NCBI GenBank assembly: GCA_035296965.1
Contig: DATGZX010000215.1
Location: 1 to 20,559 of the forward strand
Direction of reading: 5' to 3'
From: DATGZX01 sp035296965
Lineage (GTDB): Bacteria > Planctomycetota > Planctomycetia > Gemmatales > Gemmataceae
DNA: 20,559 nt
Shown here in pieces: positions 1 to 6,188 of this stretch. A program made the translations under genes and the position numbers. A model generated the notes under the pieces. That model ran no database searches. It saw nothing but the letters and a program-made list of their open reading frames with translations, and was not told the origin of the DNA. Numbering within the stretch: the stretch's first letter is position 1; each line of letters starts with the position of its first letter.

Positions 1-324
1 CACGGCTAATTTGTCCCCATCTTCACCGGTAAACACGTAGGGCCCATCGCTGCGGAACGTACCGGTGAAATCTCCATTCGCGTTTGGTGTCAAGTCGAGT
101 GAGGCGTTGTAGACTCCCCCCTCGCCCTCATAGAAACCGAGAGATGAGCCCTCGCCAATAGACCAGTGAGGTGCGGAAGAGCCTGGACCCGGAAAGCCGT
201 CAGGTGCAACGCCCACTCCAACAATCTGGAAGGGTTTGGTCTGCGCTACTGCCATGTTGCCCGCCAAGGCAAGAGCGGCTACCGCTCCAATCACCATCGC
301 AGTCCAGCGGTTGCGTCGATACAT
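1..324 (-). CDS. Exported protein of unknown function, N-terminal part (cut by window edge)
   Basis: The frame is open from an ATG at 324 to the window edge, giving 108 residues without a stop. The start has a clean ribosome binding site (AGGAG at 331-335, six bases upstream). The protein begins MYRRNRWTAMVIGAVAALAL and continues to about residue 28 (MAVAQ), a typical Sec signal peptide: basic n-region, hydrophobic core and a likely cleavage after AVA or AVAQ. The mature part starts KPFQIVGVGVAPDGFPGPGS and is rich in Gly, Ser, Asp and aromatic residues, with a stretch near residues 75-100 (LDLTPNANGDFTGTFRSDGP) that looks like beta-strand-rich extracellular sequence. I do not recognise the family. 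It lies in the same direction as, and downstream of, the large SBBP protein gene, with a 112-base gap, so cotranscription is possible but not shown. Confidence 0.75.
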   Translation of the reverse strand, partial: MYRRNRWTAMVIGAVAALALAGNMAVAQTKPFQIVGVGVAPDGFPGPGSSAPHWSIGEGSSLGFYEGEGGVYNASLDLTPNANGDFTGTFRSDGPYVFTGEDGDKLAV

Positions 325-394
325 CGTTGTCTCCTCTAATAAGTAGGAAATCGGAACCAGAAACAGTTAAGTGCAGCGGTAAGCGTGACGGGCT

Positions 395-417
395 CCGGCG
401 CGCGGGCCGAGCGCCGG
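395..417 (-). other. Small GC hairpin after the SBBP gene
   Basis: CCGGCGC (395-401) and GCGCCGG (411-417) form a perfect 7-bp stem with a 9-base loop, about 20 bases past the stop codon of the minus-strand SBBP gene. No T-tract follows on the minus strand, so it is not a classical intrinsic terminator. It could protect the 3' end of the transcript or simply reflect GC-rich sequence. Confidence 0.3.
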
Positions 418-436
418 GGCACCCCATGGCCGGGCT

Positions 437-3400
437 CTAAGTGACCGTCAGCGTGAGCGCAAACGGCTCGCTGAAAATGTCGTCGCTGTCCTCCGCCTGG
501 GCGAACAGCGTGTAGCTCCCGGCTGCCAGGTTGACCGTGAACGTCACGGTCCAGACGCCGGGGCTGGTTTGGGTGCCGTAGCCCAGAATCACTTCGTTCC
601 CGCTGCTGTTGAGGTAGTAGAAGGTCAGCTGCGTAATCGAAGTGTTCGCGTTGCCATCGGTGATGTTCGAGGCGGTCAGAGTAAGGCTGCCGCCCGGCTT
701 CACCGAAGTAGAGCTGGCCGTGAACGCGCCGATCTGCGGAACGGCGCCGCCGATCACCGTGATCGACCAGGAGTTGAGCGTGCCCTTCGGAGCGCCGGCC
801 GCCGTAACTATTGACAGTTTCCAGGTCCCAGAGACGTTTTGCTCAAAGAGGGGGACGATATACTCCGAAAGCGTGCCATTGACCGTCACGGGCAGTGACG
901 CCCCGCTCGGAGTGGTCAGGCTGAAACTGTCTCCGGCCGCGCCCGTGACATTGGTCGTGACCTGAAGTGAAAACAGCCGAGCATTATTCGGGACCGTCAG
1001 GGTGGATGTGACCGTGGTGCCGCCCTTCTTCCCGCCGGCCGGGATACTGACAGGTACATTGGGGCTCTTGTAGGTCGTAGTCTGGCTGGGGAAGTAGGCG
1101 CCGAAGTTTTGCGTATCGACATCCTGGCCCGCCGTGACGGTCACGGTAAGCGCGCCGCCGGCAGGGGAAGTTTGGATCCAGCCCGGAGGCAGGATCACCC
1201 GAATCGTGTACGTGCCAGGCGCGAGATGAGTGAGATCGTATTCGCCGAAGATGGCGGGGTTGGCTTTATTCACGACCGCATTCGTGATGGCCATGGTCGA
1301 CGCGACGAGGTTGTTGTTGGTGTCATAAGCAAGGACGGTGACCGGGAATACGCCGTTCTCGTTCGGGTCGAGAGTGCCGTTATCGTTCACATCGTCGAAG
1401 ACGCGCCCGAGAATGCCGCCTTCATTCTGGGTGGTAAGTGCCACCACAAGACTGCTGCTCGAAGGCGCGAGCACGTTCTGCGAGCCGGTGTCGTAGGCAG
1501 CCACAGAGCCGAAGCCCAGGTCAGGCGACCCGACACTGTGAATATTCCCGTTGGCGTCCACCGCCACCGCGTAGCCCCCGGTGCTCAGTGCTGCCAGGAA
1601 GTTACCGTTCGGGTCCAGTTTGGCAACGAAGTGCGGGGTGTCGAGATAGCCCGTCCCCGATGCCGGGTCGAAACCGATGGGCAGGTCCCCCTCATAGAAA
1701 TCCTTGCCTGTGACATAGACATTGCCGGTGCTGTCCGTGGCAACACCGTAGAAAGAATCGTTGCCACTTGCGAAGTCTTGATCGCCGTTCAGATTAAAGT
1801 TTTTGACCCAAAGAGAATTACCACTAGTGCCATCAAGCTTCAGGACAGCCGTACCGTAGGGTCCGGCCTGGTACAGGAAGTCGTTGCCGCTGCCGTCGGT
1901 GTAGAGGGCCAGCGAATCCGCGTATCCAAGGTCACCCCCATTGCCCCCGTTATAGCTCCAGATCAGGTTTCCGTTCGTGTCGAAGCGATCAACGAACTCA
2001 GTTGCTGTACTAGCAATGGTAGTCGAGTTCAGCACACAGCTCATGAAGGCATTGCCCGCCGAATCGACCGCCAGTGCGTTGCCTACGTCATCGTTGGCGC
2101 CGCCCAGGCGAACGGCCCAGTCGAATGTTCCTCCTGTTGCGTTGGGAGTGATTTTTGTCAGGAAGGCATCGTAACCACCGGCGCTGGTAAGCCTAGTCCC
2201 GCCAAAGCTGACCGTGTTCTGGAATCCCCCTGTGACATAGAGATTGCCGCTGCCGTCAAGCGCCAGGCCATGGCTTAAATCGTAACCGGTGCCCCCTATC
2301 TGGATGGTCCAATTGAACCCGCCGCTGCTATTCAGCTGGGAGACAAAAATGTTACTTGCGCCCGCACTGGTCAAGATCGTGGAGCCGAAAGTTGCAGTGC
2401 CGGCAAAGAATCCTGCGACATAGACATCGCCGTTATAGGGATCGCCGCTGCTGTCGACGGCGAGCCCACCGCCAAGGGCCCCTCCATAGAAGCGCGCATT
2501 GTTGGGAAGCTGCGTGACCCACAACCAGTTCCCGGAGGAATTGAGTTCGCCGACACAAGAATAGTTGGTACCTGTCATAGAAATATTCGAGCCAAAGGTC
2601 GCAGTCCCAGTGGCATTGACGGCAAAGTATGTATCGCCGGCGCTATCGGTCGCTACCATGCCCCCACCGCCGCCGCCCTGCGTTGGGCCGGATGCCGTGG
2701 CGATCCAACCCGTCGCGAGCTGCGTCGCCAGGTTGGCCGCCAGCGTGTACGACAGGCTGCCGGTCGTGCTGTTGGCGTCGGTCGCCGTCACGGTGAAGGT
2801 GGAGGCACCGGCGGCCGTTGGGATGCCGCTCAGAACACCGCCCGCGGAGAGTGTCAGCCCCGCCGGCAGCGACCCGCCGGTAACGGCGAAGGTGTAGGGC
2901 GCCGTGCCGCCGCTGGCGGTCAGGGTCTGGCTGTAGCTGGCCCCCACCGTGGCCGCCGGAAGACCCGTCGAGTTGATGGCAACGCCGGCCGCGAATTTCG
3001 CGACGAAGGCGTCGCCGGCGCCCCCGCTGTACGTCGTCTGGTAAGCCCCCGCGGTGGTCGGGAAGGTCGGAGTGGCCTCGCCCGCGACATAAAAGTTGCC
3101 GGCGCTGTCCAGGGCGATGCCATTGCCCTGGTCCCCGCCGCTGCCGCCGAGGTAGGTGGAGTAGACCAGCGCCGAACCGGAGTCATTCATCTCTGTCACG
3201 AAGGCATTGCCGTTGCTGCCGCCGAGCGTCGTCTGGAAAGCGTTCGCGGTGGTCGGAAAATTGCTTGATCCAGTGTAACCGGTAACGTAAGCGTTGCCGT
3301 AGGTGTCCAGGGCGATGCCAAGTCCGCCGCTGACGAAGTAGCTGGAGTAGACCAGGGCCGAGCCGGCGGAGTTCAGCTTCGTCACGAAGCCGCTGCCGGG

Positions 3401-5074
3401 TGTGGTCTGGAAGGCGCCTGGGGTGGTGGGGAAGTTACTCGCACTGGTAGCGCCGGTGATGTAGGCGTTGCCGGCGCTGTCGACCGCGATGCCAGTGCCA
3501 TACTGAGCGAGTGTACCCGTGCTGGTGGTGCCGCCGAGGTAGGTGGAGTAGACCAGGGCCGTGCCCCAGGCATTCAGCTTTGTGACGAAGGCGCCTGCGG
3601 AGCCTGCGAGCGTAATCTGGAAGGCGCCCGCAGTGGTCGGGAAGTTCGCACCCGCACTGCCCGTGACGTAAGCGTTGCCGGCACTGTCCACAGCGATGCT
3701 AGCGCCTGCCCCCCCGCCGCTGCCGCCGAGGCGGGTGGAGTAGACCAGGCCCGTGCCAGAGGTAGTCAGCTTTGTCACGAAGGCGTCTGCGGAGCCTGCG
3801 AGCGTAACCTGGAAGGCGCCCGCAGTGGTCGGGAAGTTCGCACCTGCACTGCCCGTGAGGTAAGCGTTCCCGCGGCCATCCACGGCGATGCCGGAGCAGC
3901 CGCTTGCGAAGTAGGTGGAGTAGGCCAGGGCCGTGCCGTTGGGGTTCAATTCTGTCACGAAGCCGCTGCCGGGCGTGGTCTGGAAGGCGCCTGCGGTGGT
4001 CGGGAAATTGGTTGAGCTGGTGCCGCCGGTGACGTAAGCGTCGCCGTACGCGTCCACGGCGATGGCATTGCCCCCATCAGTGCTGTTGCCGCCAAGGTAG
4101 GTCGAGTACACAAGGCTCGTGCCGGAGGCATTCAGCTTGGCCACGAAGGCGTTTGCGGAGCCCGCGAGCGTCGTCTGGAAGGCGCCCGCCGTGGTCGGGA
4201 AGTTGCTTGAGTACGTCTGGCCGGTGATGTAGGCATTGCCAGCGCTGTCCACGGCGATGGCAGAGGCAGAGTCAGTGCCGCTGCCGCCGACGTAGGTCGA
4301 GTAGCTTAAGATAGGGTCAACGATCAGCGGCCGGCTGGCATCGTACGCGCCCACGGCGAAGCCGGCCCGGTCTCCTGCTTCAAGAACGTATTTTCCGGCC
4401 ACCTGCTGGCGAATGTTGCCGTCCTGCTGGTAGACGACGGGCGCCTTCTCCACGACATCGCCACCGGACGTCTGCAGCACCAGGTTCCCCTGCGCGTCCA
4501 GCGACATGGCCTGCACGCCGGTGAAGGCCAACTGGATGACGCCGGGATTGGCCCCCGGCGCGACCTGGAAATCGTATTCGAGCTGCTGCTGGTTGCCGTA
4601 ATAAATCACGTTAATGCCCGGATAGACATTCTGGTACTCGACCTGGCCATAATTGGCGATGTTCGTGTGCCACTGGCTGGGATCATTGCCGATGAGATAG
4701 TTGGTTTTGGTAATCAGCTCATTTAGGCCGGCGACCGGAGCCGCCGGATTGGCGCCAAGCAGTTGCATCTGCAACAGGTTGTTCGTGGCTCCCTGCTGGA
4801 GCGACAACTGGGCCGAGTCAGGCGCGAGCGCCAGCGTATAGCCGTTGCCGCGCGACAGGAAGTCGATCTGCGGGGCGGCCTGGCCCTGATTGGCTTCGAA
4901 GGCCAAGGGCAGTTGGCCGTAGGCTGCCGCCAGCGCGCTTTGGCTGCTGAGCAGCGAGCGCTCTTCGAGTTGTTCCAGACTTAGGCGGGCAGAACCGGGC
5001 CGCCTGGCGACACGCACGCGCCGCGTCGAGCTTTGTTTCGCTGCGTTAGTGGGACGACGAGAAAAGAACCACAT
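437..5074 (-). CDS. Giant SBBP-repeat surface protein with Ig-like and P-domain-like modules
   Basis: This is a 1545-residue predicted exported protein. The ATG at 5074 has AGGAG nine bases upstream. Residues 1-45 carry an Arg-rich stretch and then LSLEQLEERSLLS, the variant LEPR-xLL motif found at the N-termini of planctomycete giant surface proteins. Residues about 50-255 match the domain that usually precedes SBBP repeats (LPLAFEANQGQ, TNYLIGNDPSQWHTNI, YPGINVIYYG, YDFQVAPGANP). Residues 257-690 are seven SBBP beta-propeller repeats built on YSTYLGG, IAVDSAGNAYITG and NFPTTAGAFQTT. Residues 703-782 form a putative-Ig (He_PIG) domain. Residues 785-1215 are a second, more divergent propeller-like section. 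Residues 1218-1325 resemble an SdrD B-like domain (GRVFDDVNDNGTLDPNENG, a likely calcium-binding loop). Residues 1335-1443 resemble a proprotein-convertase P domain, and residues 1447-1545 are another Ig-like domain. No enzyme motif or anchor was seen. The role is probably adhesion or surface structure (inference). Confidence 0.9.
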   Translation of the reverse strand: MWFFSRRPTNAAKQSSTRRVRVARRPGSARLSLEQLEERSLLSSQSALAAAYGQLPLAFEANQGQAAPQIDFLSRGNGYTLALAPDSAQLSLQQGATNNLLQMQLLGANPAAPVAGLNELITKTNYLIGNDPSQWHTNIANYGQVEYQNVYPGINVIYYGNQQQLEYDFQVAPGANPGVIQLAFTGVQAMSLDAQGNLVLQTSGGDVVEKAPVVYQQDGNIRQQVAGKYVLEAGDRAGFAVGAYDASRPLIVDPILSYSTYVGGSGTDSASAIAVDSAGNAYITGQTYSSNFPTTAGAFQTTLAGSANAFVAKLNASGTSLVYSTYLGGNSTDGGNAIAVDAYGDAYVTGGTSSTNFPTTAGAFQTTPGSGFVTELNPNGTALAYSTYFASGCSGIAVDGRGNAYLTGSAGANFPTTAGAFQVTLAGSADAFVTKLTTSGTGLVYSTRLGGSGGGAGASIAVDSAGNAYVTGSAGANFPTTAGAFQITLAGSAGAFVTKLNAWGTALVYSTYLGGTTSTGTLAQYGTGIAVDSAGNAYITGATSASNFPTTPGAFQTTPGSGFVTKLNSAGSALVYSSYFVSGGLGIALDTYGNAYVTGYTGSSNFPTTANAFQTTLGGSNGNAFVTEMNDSGSALVYSTYLGGSGGDQGNGIALDSAGNFYVAGEATPTFPTTAGAYQTTYSGGAGDAFVAKFAAGVAINSTGLPAATVGASYSQTLTASGGTAPYTFAVTGGSLPAGLTLSAGGVLSGIPTAAGASTFTVTATDANSTTGSLSYTLAANLATQLATGWIATASGPTQGGGGGGMVATDSAGDTYFAVNATGTATFGSNISMTGTNYSCVGELNSSGNWLWVTQLPNNARFYGGALGGGLAVDSSGDPYNGDVYVAGFFAGTATFGSTILTSAGASNIFVSQLNSSGGFNWTIQIGGTGYDLSHGLALDGSGNLYVTGGFQNTVSFGGTRLTSAGGYDAFLTKITPNATGGTFDWAVRLGGANDDVGNALAVDSAGNAFMSCVLNSTTIASTATEFVDRFDTNGNLIWSYNGGNGGDLGYADSLALYTDGSGNDFLYQAGPYGTAVLKLDGTSGNSLWVKNFNLNGDQDFASGNDSFYGVATDSTGNVYVTGKDFYEGDLPIGFDPASGTGYLDTPHFVAKLDPNGNFLAALSTGGYAVAVDANGNIHSVGSPDLGFGSVAAYDTGSQNVLAPSSSSLVVALTTQNEGGILGRVFDDVNDNGTLDPNENGVFPVTVLAYDTNNNLVASTMAITNAVVNKANPAIFGEYDLTHLAPGTYTIRVILPPGWIQTSPAGGALTVTVTAGQDVDTQNFGAYFPSQTTTYKSPNVPVSIPAGGKKGGTTVTSTLTVPNNARLFSLQVTTNVTGAAGDSFSLTTPSGASLPVTVNGTLSEYIVPLFEQNVSGTWKLSIVTAAGAPKGTLNSWSITVIGGAVPQIGAFTASSTSVKPGGSLTLTASNITDGNANTSITQLTFYYLNSSGNEVILGYGTQTSPGVWTVTFTVNLAAGSYTLFAQAEDSDDIFSEPFALTLTVT
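3005..4306 (-). repeat. Coding tandem SBBP repeats (seven units)
   Basis: This section encodes seven repeats of about 58-68 residues, each with the NFPTTAxAFQ signature. Two forms are mixed: units ending LAGSANAFVAKL-like and shorter units ending TPGSGFVTEL-like. The stretches near 3577-3680 and 3779-3882 are almost identical at the DNA level, which indicates recent duplication or gene conversion between units. Confidence 0.85.
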
Positions 5075-5167
5075 AGCCGAAATCTCCTGGTTCGAACTCG
5101 GCCTGCGGTTAGAATGAAAAGTATAGCGTCCCGGGCGCGCAGACCGTTCGCCCGGGTGCTATCAGAG

Positions 5168-5215
5168 GCCGGTGAGGGCGTTGCTTGGCGGCATGACCTC
5201 ACCGGCTGTTTTTGT
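5168..5215 (+). other. Inverted repeat followed by a T-tract between divergent genes
   Basis: GCCGGTGAGG (5168-5177) and CCTCACCGGC (5197-5206) form a perfect 10-bp stem with a 19-base loop, followed directly by TGTTTTTG. On the plus strand this has the shape of an intrinsic terminator, but no plus-strand gene lies upstream of it. It sits 106 bases before the antitoxin start and 94 bases before the start of the divergent SBBP gene. It could therefore be an operator for toxin-antitoxin autoregulation, an attenuator, or a dispersed palindrome. Confidence 0.4.
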
Positions 5216-5312
5216 TCTTCTCGTTCGCGGATGAATCCCTGGCCTGGCCCGGAGGGAACCAGCTTGCTAGACTCGGATCAGATCGACCAGCTTCAAGTTC
5301 GGAGTCTCGCTT

Positions 5313-5522
5313 ATGTCTATTACCATCGAAGCCATCTATGAAAACGGCGTGCTCAAGCCGACCCAGTCCTTGCCGCTCAGGGAACACGAAAAAGTACGCA
5401 TCACCGTGCACCCCGGCACCACTTGGGTGGAGCGGACTGCCGGGATCATGGGCTTTACCGGCACTGCCGCGGAGGCCGACTATTTTGCCCTCGCCCCGGA
5501 ACTCGATCCCCAGGAGGATTAA
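5313..5522 (+). CDS. Antitoxin, AF2212-like / DUF104 family
   Basis: This 69-residue protein starts MSITIEAIYENGVLKPTQSL, the diagnostic N-terminus of the DUF104 (AF2212-like) antitoxin family: a beta-hairpin with the YExGVLKP motif, followed by LPLREHEKVRITV. The C-terminal half (residues about 37-69) is acidic and probably wraps the toxin. GGAG at 5301-5304 is eight bases before the ATG. The stop codon overlaps the start of the PIN-domain gene by one base (TAATG), the usual antitoxin-first arrangement. The expected role is to neutralise the downstream ribonuclease and repress the shared promoter; this is family knowledge and was not seen directly. Confidence 0.88.
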   Translation: MSITIEAIYENGVLKPTQSLPLREHEKVRITVHPGTTWVERTAGIMGFTGTAAEADYFALAPELDPQED

Positions 5523-6022
5523 TGACTTTTGCCGACCTCCTCGGTGGCGATTCGGTGTTTCTGGACGCCAATGCGCTGGTTTACCATTTCGAACCTCATC
5601 CGGCATTCGGGCCTGCTTGCACGCATCTTCTGGCCAGGATCGAGAAACAGGAGCTCAGCGGCTCGGTCTCGACGCATGTCCTCACTGAAATCGCTCATAG
5701 GCTGATGATGGTCGAGGCTTCGCGCCTGCCGGGATCAAGCATGTCGAAAATCAAACAACGCCTCCAGCGACGGCCGGCCTTGATCCAGCAACTAACAGAG
5801 TTCAGGACGGCCCTTGAAGAGATTCTCCAGGGTCGCCTGCAAGTCCTGACGATTGCCCCGTCGCTTATCGTCGATGCTGCCCAAATCAGCCAGCAAATCG
5901 GGCTACTTAGCAGTGATGCGCTGCTGATCGCCATCATGCACGCCCATGGCCTAACGAAGCTGGCCAGCAACGACGCCGACTTCGACCGCGTCCCTGGTAT
6001 TTCACGTTATTCACCTGCGTAA
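5522..6022 (+). CDS. PIN-domain ribonuclease toxin (VapC-like)
   Basis: This 166-residue protein has the PIN-domain layout. Asp15 lies in the first strand (VFLDANALVYHF), Glu56 in HVLTEIAHR, Asp132 in LLSSDALLIAIMHAHG, and Asp151/Asp153/Asp155 in ASNDADFDRVPGI. These acidic residues bind metal for RNA cleavage in the family. The start is fixed by overlap with the antitoxin stop and by AGGAGG at 5512-5517, four bases upstream. Alternative starts further upstream would lie wholly inside the antitoxin gene. All key residues are present, so the toxin looks intact. The likely role is growth arrest by tRNA or mRNA cleavage, or plasmid/island stabilisation; the target cannot be told from sequence. 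Confidence 0.88.
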   Translation: MTFADLLGGDSVFLDANALVYHFEPHPAFGPACTHLLARIEKQELSGSVSTHVLTEIAHRLMMVEASRLPGSSMSKIKQRLQRRPALIQQLTEFRTALEEILQGRLQVLTIAPSLIVDAAQISQQIGLLSSDALLIAIMHAHGLTKLASNDADFDRVPGISRYSPA

Positions 6023-6051
6023 GCCCACGCTTCGTTCTGATCGATCTCTAG

Positions 6052-6163
6052 GCGCTCGGCGCAGGTCTCCTGACCTCGCCGCAACCGCTGACCGAAGGTG
6101 TCCTCGGGTTCGTGGAGACCTTCGGTCAGTCCGAGTGCGGGGTCGGAGACCCGCGCACGGCTG
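6052..6163. repeat. Intergenic repeat cluster between the PIN toxin and the kinase gene
   Basis: The 166-base gap carries three elements. First, 6052-6082 on the minus strand matches 10224-10254 on the plus strand over 31 bases with one mismatch; the core is GGCGAGGTCAGGAGACC. Second, CTGACCGAAGGT (6088-6099) and ACCTTCGGTCAG (6118-6129) form a perfect 12-bp inverted repeat with an 18-base loop. Third, GAGACCCGCGCACGGCTG at 6146-6163 recurs exactly at 13952-13969. The inverted repeat could also end transcription of the converging genes, but there is no T-tract. Confidence 0.7.
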
Positions 6164-6188
6164 GAAGATTCGGTCGCTCGACCTTCCT

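Noticed and set aside
1109..2278. 389-codon open frame on the plus strand
   Set aside because: It lies wholly antisense to the SBBP repeat protein. Its text is rich in Arg, Val and His with no recognisable domain, as expected for a shadow frame in GC-rich coding DNA.
5199..5688. Competing frames over the toxin-antitoxin pair (135 codons minus, 158 codons plus)
   Set aside because: Both overlap the antitoxin and toxin genes, which have clear family motifs and ribosome binding sites.
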